Made by a program: the position numbers and the translations under genes
The notes under the pieces: model-generated
What the model was told of the DNA's origin: nothing
Database searches by the model: none
What the model saw: the letters and a program-made list of their open reading frames with translations, nothing else
Assembly (NCBI GenBank): GCA_029747015.1
Contig: JAKOGI010000432.1
Coordinates: 123,501-187,500, forward strand
Length of the DNA: 64,000 nt
DNA from: Carnegiea gigantea
Taxonomy: Eukaryota > Streptophyta > Magnoliopsida > Caryophyllales > Cactaceae
Reading direction: 5' to 3'
Shown: one piece after another, positions 34,601 through 46,203 of the stretch
How the letters are laid out: each line of letters begins with the position of its first letter
How positions within the stretch are numbered: the first letter of the stretch is position 1

Positions 34601-36724
34601 AACAGAAGATTGTCACACATCTAAATGTATTAACTCAAGAGGGGAAGTAGTACAATGTTTTACCAAATCAAAAGGAAGTCTACGTGACTTGGCTAAGCGA
34701 AAAGTCGTACAGTTGTCCTGAAATGAAGATGAAATAATTAAAAGACTATTTTTCTTTAAAGCAGTAAGAACATGAACTCCATAATGCCCTAGGCGATGAT
34801 GCTAGTGGTCTCATGAGGTACTGAATTCCATATTAGCAGCAATCAAGGTCCTTTCAGTAGGAAGATCGACTAGATAGACACTATCAACACTAGGATTCTA
34901 CAAAAGGATGTCACCTATGGTGTTGCCCTTAAAACGAGCAAAATTAGAGTCAAAAACCACAGTATAGTTGTTATCACTACATAGTTTGTGAACTGAAAGG
35001 GGGTTGTGAAGCAACTAAGGGACTTGAAGGATGCTATGAAGATGTAATGGCTTCACAGCAGTGGAGATAGTAGTATGGCCAAAATTCTTAATGGGTAGAA
35101 AACTTCCATTCCCAATCTTAACAAGACTAGAATCAGAGTAAGAAGATTTGGGGAGTAACTTATCACCATTCGAAATCATGTGAGAGGCAGCAGCAAAATT
35201 AGGATACCAAATTTGCTCACTAGCATCGATGAAATTGAATTTAGCATATGTAGGAAGGATAGGTTGCTGGCAAGGTTGATGCCGACTGGGACAAGTAGGA
35301 GCAGAATAACCTAGAACATGACAAATTTGGCAAATAGGGATGGGGTGAGAGCCTGATATCCTTCTGACTAGTTAGTGCCTGTAGACGAAGAGTGAGTATC
35401 AAAAGTAGAAGTGCAATAAGTATTAAACGAAGAAACTTTTGAACTACCAGGTACAGTACCAGTAGTCGTACTACTCGAAGCAGATTTATTCTGCCGAACA
35501 CTATTGGTGTTATCGTTTTTGTACCTAGCTTTATTGTTGTGACCACCCTTATTGTTCTAGTTTTGATGACCACCATTGTTATTCTTACCACGATTATCAT
35601 TATTAGGGGTTTGGTTTCTGGAGTCGCCCCCTTCATTGTTACCACTAGTACCAAGAGTACTCATAAAGGCCTAAATGAATTGGACTTTGTTTGTTTGTTT
35701 GAAATTTTAGTAGTTGCTAATAAAAGATCAATTTAGATTGCAAATCATCAAAGGTACAACTTTCAGGTAGCATGGAATAGGTAGTAACAAAACTATGATA
35801 ATCAGGGGATAGGCCAGATGTGGTCAACTGAATCAACTCTAAATCAGAAACAGGACTCTAAATCGTAGCAAGGGAATCAACAAGGTTTTTAATATGATGC
35901 AAGTAGTCCTCCATGGATTGATTAGGTTCCTTAGATGCCTTAGTAAGCATACACTTAAGATCTAATTCCCTAACTAAACTAGCAATATTAAAACGAGAAG
36001 CGAGATGCTTCCAGATTGGCAAAGCATGCAATATATTATGTACCTAACATAACATATCATTGGAAATAATCGCACAAATTGATGCCCGAATGAGTTGGTT
36101 AACCCTCAACCAATATAAATAGCCTGGATTTGGGTAAGTAACACTAGGGCCAACTAAAATAGTGGAAGACAGTTATAGATTATCGAACATTCCCTGGAGT
36201 TGATGCATACAAATGATGTAAACTGAGTTTCTTAGTCATCAACAGAGGGGAGGACCATAATAATGTAGGTTGTAATATCAACGGTCCAAAGGGACAGTGG
36301 GAGGCACGGCAAACCACTACTAGCGTTCGAACTGGAGGCGTGCAACGATCGTAACCATTTTTGAGCAGGGAACCCAACGAGCTAAAGGAAAAAGATGATA
36401 GGTCTGGAAAGCCCCAGTAGAGCAGCAACGTAGGCCGTCGAGAAGAGTGCGGAAGCGAGGGGACGGTAGGCTGTGGTTGAGGCCAGGTTAGATCGAGATA
36501 GAAGGCAGCCAAAACATACTGGGCAAAAAAAGTGGGGGCAGTGGGAAGCGAAAGTGTTTATGCACAGAGGTGAGGCTGAATCCAACGTCCTCTATCGGCA
36601 TAGACGGTGTTGTTGGAGCCAAGATAGGGGTAGAGATCGGTGGTTGCATGGGCACTACATTGTAGACAAGGTCCGAAGAGTCGGTCATGGTGGTGATAGA
36701 TGAGGGGGCAGCCATTGAAGTCAT
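30435..36724 (-). pseudogene. Copia gag-pol polyprotein (degenerate)
   Basis: Gag starts near 36724 (MTSMAAPSSITTMTD). A zinc knuckle with CQICHVLGYSAPTC lies near 35330. The protease region around 35200 reads WYPNFAAASHM, where D-S-G-A is expected, so the catalytic Asp is lost. Integrase at about 34600-34082 keeps the Asp in SFIDNFSRSIW and in FQSDGGKEF. Reverse transcriptase shows CKLKKACYGLR and NFTTFLGIYA near 32830, interrupted by the solo LTR, and resumes near 31212 with QPSFGLFL. RNase H at about 30720-30435 keeps RLYRDNVNAIHMSAN and HGRSKHIIIDYH. Stops are numerous. It acted in reverse transcription and integration of its own RNA and is now dead. Confidence 0.8.
31218..32816. mobile_element. 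Solo LTR (about 1.6 kb, Gypsy-like) inside the Copia element
   Basis: Begins TGTATGCGCC and ends CATTGTTCA, flanked by AACCA (31213-31217) and AACCG (32817-32821), a 5-bp duplication with one mismatch. Removing it and one repeat rejoins the Copia reverse transcriptase in frame. The interior has a TTTGA pentanucleotide run (about 31292-31323), a (TC)n tract (about 31565-31609) and long T-rich leader-like sequence. The 31478-31795 frame is low-complexity and not credited. The Gypsy label is a guess from size and the terminal GTGGAGACGACCC-type segment near 32740. Confidence 0.65.
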
Positions 36725-36765
36725 GGTGGAGTGTGATTAGGGTTAGGGTTAGGGTTTGAGAGCAA
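36720..36765. other. Short telomere-like GGGTTA run
   Basis: Three copies of GGGTTA upstream of the Copia gag start (leader region of that element). It is too short and too embedded to be telomeric. Confidence 0.4.
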
Positions 36766-36988
36766 GAGACATGGGGACAAAGAAAGAAGATGGTTTTGGA
36801 TTTCTAGGTTTAGGAGCCTGGTATTGCATTTATAGTAGTTTGTATAGTTATAAAAATATAATAATATCCCTATACTCTATTATCTCTCTTACAAGAATTT
36901 TGTAAGAATTCTCCTACTTTAGTGTCCTGGAAAATCCCCAAGCTCTCTACTTATTTCTTTCTCCAGAATCTCATGTTTAGCATTGCAT

Positions 36989-37270
36989 GGCTACTCCACC
37001 AGGTGTTTCAAACATGAGTTTGCCATACAATTTACTACCATTGGCTTTAACACTTATAGCATCAAACTGATACATTTACGGTAAAGAAAATGGCTATCCA
37101 TCAACTATGATCAAACCTTATGATTAATTGCTCTTAGCTAAGAGGTTATAACTTGAACTTCTAATTCTTTTTCATGTCATCCTTTTGTTATCTTTATAAT
37201 GACTAATAGTTATCTGATGAAAAAGATGACATTTGAAGGGAATTTCATGCACTAGAAGAAGGCCTCATTT
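36989..37270 (+). pseudogene. Diverged duplicate of the first exon of the TMEM8-like gene
   Basis: Aligns with 39050-39270: both contain ACTATGATCAA, TTATGATT, TATAACTTGAA and then an intron-like stretch with GATAGTTATC and AAAGATGACA. Translation is full of stops. It suggests a local duplication of the gene's 5' end before retrotransposons inserted between the copies. Confidence 0.4.
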
Positions 37271-37399
37271 ATTAATTTTTTTTAAATAGATTTGGTAGAG
37301 TGAGATTAAGGCTAGGCGATTGTTGTTGTACGAGGCATAGAAATTCACAAGTACGCAATTTATTGGGTTGAACACAGGGCTGCCACCTACACTGCTGTA

Positions 37400-37700
37400 G
37401 AGATTTTAGTTATTATGCCAAACCTTGTTTGGCCCAGGTATTTTAGTACAACTCCCAATTCACTGCACATATGAGGCTGCAAAACTTGTTCTACATAGTC
37501 GTAACAAGCATATCAAGTCAAGTGGACTGCCACTTTGTTCAAAAAATAGTAGCTCAATGATATTTGCATGTCAAATTTATCCCGATTCAGTCTCAAGGGG
37601 CAGATATTTTCATTAAGGGACCTATTTCACAGAAGCTTTATAAATTTAAGCCTCATCTGGCCATCATACTCCCCACTCCCGGCATATAGATTTAACAATA
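37400..37700 (+). pseudogene. Copia RNase H fragment
   Basis: Carries LVLHSRNKHIK, matching the Copia RNase H motif around HxRxKHI, and after a frame change GADIFIKGPISQKLYKF, matching the ADIFTK tail. It is on the + strand and is separate from the Copia element at 30-37 kb. No LTR is attached. Confidence 0.6.
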
Positions 37701-38071
37701 TCATGTATTCTCCTTATAACCCTACTTATATTTAACATAGTTAACCCACTCATGGGCCCTCGAAGGATTAGGTTTTCTAACTAGCAAAGTCTTTCTTTCT
37801 CACAATCTTAAAAGTGAAATAGCATGGATGGTCAGTGTTAGATAGGGTAACTAGTAAAATTGATCTTTAAAAATATTAGAGAATTAGATCCAAATCATGC
37901 CCATATTAATATTTGCATCTTTCTTGCACCAAAAAGCCAAAAAAAAGAAATAAATTGGCCATCCAATAAAGCAAATATGAAGAAGTTTCTTAGTTGTTTA
38001 ATCTAAGCTTAATGTGATACGATTAGCTATATCTAAAGAGACACTTATGTAGAGCTTCCTGCATGTCAAAT

Positions 38072-38711
38072 TGTTAGGGAAAATTGAGCGATTTTAGTTA
38101 TGGAATCGATAGGATAAAACAAATATTCAGAAATTTAAAGAACGATAACAAGAACAAAGTAATAACACACAAGATTTACGTGGAAACCCAATGTGGGATA
38201 AACCCAAGGACGGCGACGAGCACAATCAATCCATTATATGAGCAGGGAGAGTACAAAGTGATCGCAATCACAATAAGTAATTCAATCCAATAGCAGGATT
38301 ATAATCTCTCTTGTAATCTCTCTCAAAACTATCTCTACCTCTCAATGTGTTTTGTGTTTTGGTTATGGAACTCAGGATGATTTTAGATCTTAGGTAAGGT
38401 CTCTTTATATAGGGCCTAGAAGTCCAAGGTTTTACCCTTAGAGGAGAACCCTGGCCGCCAAGAAGACTGTACGCCAAAACGTAAACCCTAGCTGCCAGGA
38501 AGCCCGCGCCTGAACGGGGAACGCGGTACGGCCATGCTGGGTGGCACGGTCACCCCGTGCCAGGGTGGCACGACCGTGCCACCTGGTACGGCCCACCCGT
38601 GCCACATCTCTGCCTTCTTTCGTCATCTCGCTTCTTCGGCCTGACACGCCCGTGTCGCCTAGCACGGTTCCACCATGCTGATTCTTGTATTTTGGGCCAT
38701 GAAACCCAACA
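38072..38711 (-). mobile_element. Solo LTR related to the LTRs at 41413 and 43479
   Basis: Begins TGTTAGGGAAAA and ends GAAACCCAACA, flanked by perfect CAAAT duplications (38067-38071 and 38712-38716). It shares with the younger LTRs the block ACCCAATGTGGGATAAACCC, the GGACGGCGACG block, a TATATAGGGCCT box in reverse, and the GC-rich CGTGCCAC/GTGGCACGG end. Orientation is given as the - strand to match the gag-bearing relative. 640 bp. Confidence 0.85.
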
Positions 38712-40493
38712 CAAATAACAATTAACACCAAATAAAGACATAAATGTGACAACAATACATCCAGACATCCTCTTTAAGTTTAATGCAGAGAAGCATCCTC
38801 GTATTTGCAAAAGTTGCTTTTCTTTTTGCTTTTCTCTTTGGGGAGTGTTGGAAAGAAGACTTCATAAAATATGAGAAACCCCCTAATCTCTCTTTCTAAA
38901 TAAGAATCCCCATTTTCGATCATTCATGCTTTGCAAAACCCACTTCTCTCGTTCTGAAAAACCCCTTTTCAGCTCTGCAAAAAGTGCTTCCGGCATGGCA
39001 TCGTGGTTCATGTTAGCGTTGTTGGCTTCATCACTCCTAATATCAAATTTCCTCATTCATGGAGATGCAAATGGCAGTGGTTACACCATTTGGAGGCGTA
39101 ATTACCCACGAACTATGATCAACTTTTATGATTGGTCATAGCTAGGTGGTATTTATAACTTGAAATTTTAATTTCATTCATGTTTTCCTTTTCTTATTTT
39201 TTTTTTACTCCTGATAGTTATCAAACAAAGAAGATGACACTGAAGAAAAATTCATGATTAGAAACAAATAAAAATGACTACATGATTTACCAAGAGTTTT
39301 CCTAAAATAGAACTGGTTTTTGATTTGGCTTACGAGACACTTATTTGATATGTGTAACTAGTTTTGAATTTTTGACTGTTTGACGGTTGAGCTGCTACCC
39401 AAGTTTGCATTTTGGACCTTTACCATGGACACTGATATAGAAACTCTGAGAATGCATATATACCCCAGATCAATTATCAATAATCATCATGCACTTCCTG
39501 CTCTAACCCATTACTCAAAAGAGAGAAAATTTGTCCACTCTACAATTTCCTTCTTGTGTGATGAATTGAAGATTTATTGTTCCATTAATAATTTGTAGGG
39601 AACCAACCCAACACCCCTTAGCAGTATTTACAAAGTGCCCATGATGTGTTTTCGAGAAGGCGGCCGCGTCTTCCAGGTGCATCAAAAACTTACCTAAAAG
39701 GCTTAGGTATACATTTAATGCATTTTTTCCAAACTGAATTGAACTTATTTTTGTAGAAAATCAAATTAAATTTATTCTTTTTCAAAAAAAAGTTCGAAGA
39801 GAATGGCACATAAAATTGGTGTTTTTTGCAAATAACGTGTGACCTGTTTTTTTTGCAGTGGTGGAATAAGTATACAATCAGTCTACTGTAGAGTTTCCAA
39901 ATAATTAGAAATGCTATGCTTTGTGAGGAAACGTGACCTTCACTCTGACGAATGAGTAGGTTAGTCTTTGTGAAAAATAAATCATATGCTATTGAGATTT
40001 TACACCAAGTTGATTCATAAGGGGTGGTTTGTTGGTGGTTCACTAATGGAGTTCGGTACTTCATATATTAGATCCCCTTTTTTAATGTCAGTTATAGTTA
40101 TTAGTTATTTGTTTTGGGCTTAATTCATCTAGAATTTAACAGGTACATTGTGGGATTTACTACTTGGAGTTGTAGCTATGAGGTTCCTTCTGAAGTTGAG
40201 AATTTGTAATCCATCATCCCTTACGCGAGAAAATCCTGCATTCCAATTATCAAAGAGTAGATATTGACTTCAATCCTTGATGAAATCAAAACATACATAT
40301 GATACTATGAATCAACTCCTCTCTCTTCATAACTCCTTATTTCATTCTTCATTTCAAGTCATTCTACTTTCGGTGGATTAAAGGATCGTCTTTATAATAT
40401 AATGGTTACATTTGATTGATTTAGGTAGCAGAGAGTGTTTTTTGCGTGGGGATCGTCAATGGGATAGAACCAGCTCGTACTCAGTCTAAGACG

Positions 40494-41412
40494 GTATGTA
40501 TTTCCCTCTTGTATTCATGATCACCAACAAAAAAAATAGATTTGGTTTCTTCATTTGGATCGTTGTTCTTTTAGAAATATGCCAATATCAGTATTTACCA
40601 TATTAAATTTGGACAGATTTGGAGGGATAAATTAGTGGAGGCAATTACCTAAAGTATTTGGCACAATTAATGGCACTGCCTATGATTAATTAGATCAACA
40701 AAGGCAAGCCTTATAGCGGAGCTGCATCAGTGGAAGCATGTAAAGGGATTAACTCATGGGTCAATACTGTAACAAGAAGCTCCACAAACTTCCATGTCAT
40801 GGCCCTGCGCTGAGGATGGCAAACCACAAAATGCAAAGGTTCAAGGGATGATGGTTACTTGCGAAGGCTATTTCCATTCGTGTCATGATGGTGATTAGCG
40901 CCATAAGTTCTTCTTTCTGAATATACAAGACTTGTTAGAAGATTTGGTCCTGACAGAAAAAAATTTAACATTAAATGATGAGGCTATTAGCACCAAGAAC
41001 AAGAGAAGTGGTTAAGTGTCATTTATGTGTCATGCAAGAAATGGTGCCACCCCAACTAAGAAGTTGTTTGATTACTTCAGTGATATAAGCAAGGGTCCTC
41101 TTCAATCAAGCCGGCTACGCTTGGTACTTGGTACTTCTACATTGCTACTATTATGAGTCATGCATGGCATGTCTGGTGAAACTGGGATGCACTCAGTGCC
41201 ACCGCTGCGCCATTCCTTGCAGTGGGAAGTTCACGGATGTGTTCCCGGGAAAGCTGGACCAGATTGCTCATGGGTAAGATATACTGTAGAGGCCTGGTCT
41301 TTACATCCAAATCACTTTTCCCTATGCCTAATAAACATGTCATTTGTTGCAGATGGTGCGATATGGTTGTGGTTTGGGTCAGCTCAATTCAAGTATGGTG
41401 AACATGGGCATA
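40494..41412. other. Unassigned stretch between gene exons and an LTR element
   Basis: Intron or foreign sequence. Short readable pieces such as KLFDYFSDISKGPLQ (about 41055-41100) and a Cys-rich frame near 41155-41270 are not recognised. No repeat ends were found. Confidence 0.3.
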
Positions 41413-42008
41413 TGTTAGGATTAATATCAGAGTAACAGTATAGCGGAAGCGATAGGATGCAATAGAAAATCAGAAATTCAATCAACAAAACAACAGAATA
41501 ATAGGAAGAGGACAAGAACACAGGAATTTAACGTGGAAAACCCAATGTGGGAAAAACCACGGACGGCGACAGCACCAAAACAATCCACTATGAGCAGGAA
41601 AGTACACCACGATCACAATCACCTCAGTGATTCGATCTAAGAGCAGACTTACAATCTCTCTCTATTGTAATCTCTCGCAGACTACTTTAACCTCTCAATG
41701 TGTTTATGAGTACTGAAGTATTTTAGAAACTAGACCTGACCCTCCTTTTATAGGGCCTGAAAAATAGGGTTTTCCCCCCTTTGAAAAAACCCTAGCCGCC
41801 GCGGAGAAAACGCCCTCAACGCCAAACCCTAGCCGCCAAAACAAGGCGGCAAAAAATTGGCCGGGGCACGACCGTGCCACGTGGCACGGCACCCCCGTGC
41901 CACTTTGCTGTTTGCTCCGTCTTCGGCTCTTCGTCTTGGCACGCCCGTGTCTGTGCAGCATGGGCTCCCCGTGCCGATACTCGAGATTTTGGGCCATAAA
42001 ACCCAACA
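41413..42008 (-). repeat. 3' LTR of the gag-protease element
   Basis: TG...CA-bounded in both orientations, with GCATA immediately before it. Near 41860-41905 it has a GC-rich palindromic tract (GGCACGACCGTGCCACGTGG). Confidence 0.95.
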
Positions 42009-42108
42009 ATCTCCACCTTGGACCAAAATCTCCAATCTTCAACTTTCCGTCGCCGTCGTCTCACCCCAAAGGGTGATGCCCCCTATGGGGCAATGCCCCG
42101 AAGGGCGT

Positions 42109-43452
42109 TCAAATACTGCGAATACCAACTAAGTCCAAGCAATGCTTAAACTTAGCTCTGGGAGATGACTTATGTGAACTTTCCTCCATATAATCTGTGA
42201 CAGTAGATGCCTGCAAGACATAGAGGCCTCCTTGCCTCAAACCCTTCACCAGAATCCTACTGCCCTTTGAGACCTTCAGAACTCCACCTTCAACTGAATA
42301 TTTGCACCCTTTGGATTCAAGGGTGCCCAACAAGATGATGTTACGCTTCAAGTCAGGAACGTAACGAACATTCGATAAAGTCCTGACAACACCATCATGG
42401 GTCTTGATTTTAACAGTACCGATTCCAGTTACATTACATTGGGCATTATTGCCCATGTGAACAACAGTTGAGTCAACTGGATCATATGTTGAAAACCAAT
42501 CCTTGTGAGGACACATATGATAGGTACACCCAGAATCAAGAATCCAATCAGAATCGCTCCCCCCTTCAGTAGAGGTAGCAAACAGAACGTCACCATCAGA
42601 ATCAGATTCAGCAAACGAAACTTCAGCAGGCTCCTGAGAATTATCTTCCTCTTTCTCCTTCTTCTTTTGCAGTTTCCAGTAGTTAACAATAATATGACCC
42701 AATTTACCACAGTAATTGCAGGTCTTACCAACATGAGAATTTTTAGACTTAGAACGGTTCTTACTCCTATTGCCGTTCCCCTTTGCAGTAGTTGTACCCC
42801 TTACTGCTAATCCCTCAGCAGAATTAGCATGAATGTCAAGATCAAACTTCTCCTTAGACAACAGGTTTGACTTAACATCCTCAAACGATATAGTATTAAA
42901 ATTACTATATAGCATAATCTCCTTAAAGTGTTTATAAGAAGGGGGTAACGACACAACAAGCAAAATGGCCTTATCTTCATCCTCAATTTTCACATCTAAA
43001 CTCTCCAAGTCAACAAGAATAAAGTTAAACTCATTCAAATGCTTTTGGACAGGGGTACCTTTAGCCATACGAAAGGTATACAACCTTTCCTTCAAACGGA
43101 TCTTGTTGGCGAGACTCTTCGTCATGTAGAGTTCCACCAGCCGAGCCCAAAAATCCACCGCAGTTGTCTTATCAGGCACCTCTCGCAGGACATGTGGTGC
43201 CAAGCATAACTATATGGCTGAAACCGCTTTCAGCTCCACTTCCTCCCATTCGTCCTCTGTCAGCGACCCACGCCGCTTCTTCTGTTCTTCAGCCCATTGC
43301 TCATCTGTTGTCTTTTCGGGTTTGACATGAGGTCCCTTCAGGACCTTCCACAACCCGTGCTGGATGAGAACCGCTCTCATCTGCACCTTCCAGAGATTAA
43401 AACTAATCTCTCCGTCGAACTTCTGAATATCTACCCTCATGATAGAAGACAT
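42109..43452 (-). CDS. Copia-type gag-protease with one in-frame stop
   Basis: ATG at 43452-43450 (MSSIMRVDIQKFDG), one in-frame TAG at 43212-43210, then open to 42109. Gag carries the Copia-type UBN2 region (DFWARLVELYMTKSLANK, LKERLYTFRMAKGT, FNFILVDLESL). The zinc knuckle CNYCGKLGHIIVNYWK has Tyr in place of the last Cys. The protease reads WILDSGCTYHMCPHKDW with D-S-G intact and ends around the GAG-pre-integrase sequence (GGLYVLQ). This is the Tork/Tnt1-like Copia type. The protein would package element RNA; mobility would require reverse transcriptase and integrase from a relative. The stop may be a recent mutation. Confidence 0.85.
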
Positions 43453-43478
43453 CCTATAACCAAAGCTCTGATACCACT

Positions 43479-44092
43479 TGTTAGGATTAATATCAGAGTA
43501 ACAGTATAGCGGAAGCGATAGGATGCAATAGAAAATCAGAAATTCAATCAACAAAACAACAGAATAATAGGAAGAGAACAAGAACACAGGAATTTAACGT
43601 GAAAAACCCAATGTGGGAAAAACCACGGACGGCGACAGCACCAAAACAATCCACTATGAGCAGGAAAGTACACCACGATCACAATCACCTAAGTGATTCG
43701 ATCTAAGAGCAGACTTACAATCTCTCTCTATTGTAATCTCTCGCAGACTACTTTAACCTCTCAATGTGTTTATGAGTACTGAAGTATTTTAGAAACTAGG
43801 CCTGACCCTCCTTTTATAGGGCCTGAAAAATAGGGTTTTTCCCCCTTTGAAAAAACCCTAGCCGCCGCGGAGAAAACGCCCTCAACGCCAAACCCTAGCC
43901 GCCAAAACAAGGCGGCAAAAAATTAGCCGGGGCATGACCGTGCCACGTGGCACGGTCCCACCGTGCCACATGGCACGACCGTGCCACTTTGCTGTTTGCT
44001 CCGTCTTCGGCTCTTCGTCTTGGCACGCCCATGTCTGTGCAGCATGGGCTCCCCGTGCCGATACTCGAGATTTTGGGCCACAAAACCCAACA
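43479..44092 (-). repeat. 5' LTR of the gag-protease element
   Basis: Same as 41413-42008 plus an extra unit of the GTGCCAC/GTGGCAC palindromic tract near 43945-43985. Followed by the second GCATA. Confidence 0.95.
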
Positions 44093-44097
44093 GCATA

Positions 44098-44746
44098 TAT
44101 TAATAATATTATGTTTGGATTGAATTTGGATAATTTTTCGATTCTTAATGTTCTGGGTTAAGTTGGTGTTGGGTCAGTAAGACGTGCAATTGCACCAATA
44201 GCTAGTTGAACTTATTTGAATTGATTCATTAAGTCTTTCTTGAACAATTGTGATAACCAAAACTCAAAATTGGGTCAGCTTGGAATATGTCAGAGTATGT
44301 TTTGCATGGTTCAGATCAAGTTTCATAAACAATAAGTTCGGTTGGATTGGCTTCAGGTGGCTTTTTGGGTTGGAGACTGATAAACAATAAGTGGGTCATG
44401 TCAACATCTAGCATATCTGTTTATGGGTTGGAGTTCATAACTTAGACAGGATTGTATTCATGAGGTCATGTTACTTGAGTTCCAAGTAGATCATATTTCG
44501 ATTTTCAGTTGGTTCGTTGAATAAACCTATCATTGCTATCAAATAAATGCAATCATATTCTTGGGTTAGACACAGTCCATATTAGTTCATTTTGACTTGA
44601 TTTGACTCAACAAGATTAGATCGCCTTGTTCGCAGCTCTTGGTCCTTAAGTCCGGTTTGATTTAGGTTATTCAGGCCACTTTATGGAGTACAAGTTAGAT
44701 TTTCCAAGTGTATATGTGATCAAGGATTGTAATCCTCAGCGGCCAA
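44098..44746. other. Intron-like sequence of the TMEM8-like gene
   Basis: T-rich, no long frame and no repeat ends. It lies between the LTR element and the exon beginning at about 44747. Confidence 0.35.
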
Positions 44747-45194
44747 ATGAGGAAGGAAGCTTTTATCAATGTTAATGGCTCCAAGCTCTCATTTACTGAT
44801 TTTCCTCTTGAATCCACTCTGAGCAAGCCTGTGCAAGGATGCACCCTAAACTCTGCTTGGCCATGGACTTACTTTAATGTCGAAATCCCACCAAATTCTG
44901 CAACCAGAAACATCAGAATCAGACTCACATCAAACACAATGATAGCTTTCGAACTATGTGCTAGACTTGGAGGGCTACCATCTTACGGATGATGCTTGGG
45001 ATTATTACTATGTCAACCAAACAAGTAACTGCAGCAATGGCTCCTTGTTCATGCTGTATGAATCAAGCCATCAAAATGTTGAATTCAAAATCGCTTACGC
45101 TAGTGAAGGGAGTTGGACAATCGGTTTAGGACATCCAAGTCCTTTGCCTGATTTTGGGGCTCACACTAATTTTTCCATGTCTGTTGAATGTTGC

Positions 45195-45580
45195 TGATGC
45201 AGGATAAGAGTAAAGAATGGATAAAAAGATTTAGGAAATTACATTATTTTGATATTAGAGATCTTTTGTATTTTTTTATTATTTTCATAGGTTATTTTTA
45301 AGCATATTTTAGGATGGTCAGAATAAAGATATTTAGTGATATTTTATTAAGATTTAGTTTCCTAGTATATTAGGATAATATTAGGTTATATATTTTTATC
45401 GTTTTCTAGCTTATATCTTATTATTTAGGTTTCCTAATACTAGTTAGCATCTTGGTTATATAAATCCCTTTATGTAATTCAAGAAGGTAGATTATGAATA
45501 AGAATTAATACTGAATTAAAGTGAAAGTTCTTAAGTGAATTTTCTCAATGTGGAAATTGCTGTTAGAGCGTCCTACATCA
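45195..45580 (+). repeat. 5' LTR
   Basis: 386 bp, about 96% identical by eye to 46831-47216. A TATA-like TTATATAAATCC lies near 45456. Confidence 0.93.
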
Positions 45581-45894
45581 AATTGGTATCAGAGCTATTC
45601 GATCTTAGGCTTGCCTCTTGTTTGCTTTTCTCATTCAGCCCTCTTTCCTTCCGCGTTAGATTCTAGTAAAAACAGGGGGAAAAAAATCTATCATCCAAAC
45701 CCTAGACCACACACAACCTAGCCAACAACCACCACCAAGCCAACCACCCAAATCTGCCAATTACCAACTGCTGTCCAAACCCCCATCCACTGCTGTTGCT
45801 GCCAACTAGGTTACTTGTCAAAATTCTTCTCAACAAATGCCATTTTTATTCACCTGTTGCTATTTGCTGCTACTGATAACAAGCTGTTGCACCT

Positions 45895-46203
45895 ATGGCC
45901 TGGTATGAAAAACATCATCGAGCTTTATTTGTCATCATCAATGACAAAGAACTCCCTGTTACAAAAAAACTTTTATACCAGGTTTTCTCCCGTTATGGGG
46001 AAGTGGAAAAGATTGCTAGATTCCAAACAAGGGGTGATTTTTATGCTCGAGTGAATTTCTACTCACATAGGGATGCTGTTAATGCCTTTTGCAAGCTTCA
46101 AGGTCGCCATATTTATAAAGGTTATTGTGAGCTAGATCTTTACTTTGCTAGTGAGGTCTTATGTAGATTTAAGCCTTACATCCCTAGGTATATGTTGGAC
46201 TAA
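45895..46203 (+). CDS. RRM protein fragment of PTB type inside an LTR element
   Basis: A 102-residue frame starting MAWYEKHHRALFVIINDKEL. The segment with LYQVFSRYGEVEKIARFQ, FYARVNFYSHRDAVNAF and LQGRHIYKGYCELDLYF fits one RNA-recognition motif of the polypyrimidine-tract-binding protein family (RNP-like strands at the ALFVII and YARVNF positions). Those host proteins bind pyrimidine-rich RNA in splicing control. This lone RRM appears captured. The sequence after it continues in other frames to about 46611 with Lys/Glu-rich segments and no recognised domain. Whether it is expressed is unknown. Confidence 0.65.
   Translation: MAWYEKHHRALFVIINDKELPVTKKLLYQVFSRYGEVEKIARFQTRGDFYARVNFYSHRDAVNAFCKLQGRHIYKGYCELDLYFASEVLCRFKPYIPRYMLD

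Larger units (their letters stand above)
30300..36895 (-). mobile_element. Degenerate Copia retrotransposon (split)
   Basis: Order on the - strand is gag, CCHC knuckle, protease, integrase, reverse transcriptase, RNase H, the Copia order. LTR remnants at 36895-36795 and 30434-30300 share ATAATAGAGTATAG and CTCC/CTCCC blocks but are too eroded for exact ends, and I found no clear primer-binding site. A solo LTR (31218-32816) interrupts the reverse transcriptase. Confidence 0.75.
41413..44092 (-). mobile_element. Non-autonomous LTR retrotransposon with gag-protease only
   Basis: LTRs 41413-42008 (596 bp) and 43479-44092 (614 bp) begin TGTTAGGATTAATATC and end CCCAACA. A perfect 5-bp duplication, GCATA, lies at 41408-41412 and 44093-44097. 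On the - strand the primer-binding site TGGTATCAGAGC follows the 5' LTR (complement at about 43464-43475), and a polypurine tract (AAGGTGGAGA) precedes the 3' LTR at about 42010-42020. The LTRs differ by only a handful of bases plus an 18-bp indel, so insertion was recent. Integrase, reverse transcriptase and RNase H are absent. Confidence 0.95.

Noticed and set aside
36738..36762. Telomere-like GGGTTAGGGTTA
   Set aside because: Only about three units, within the leader of a Copia element; the plant telomere unit TTTAGGG is not matched.
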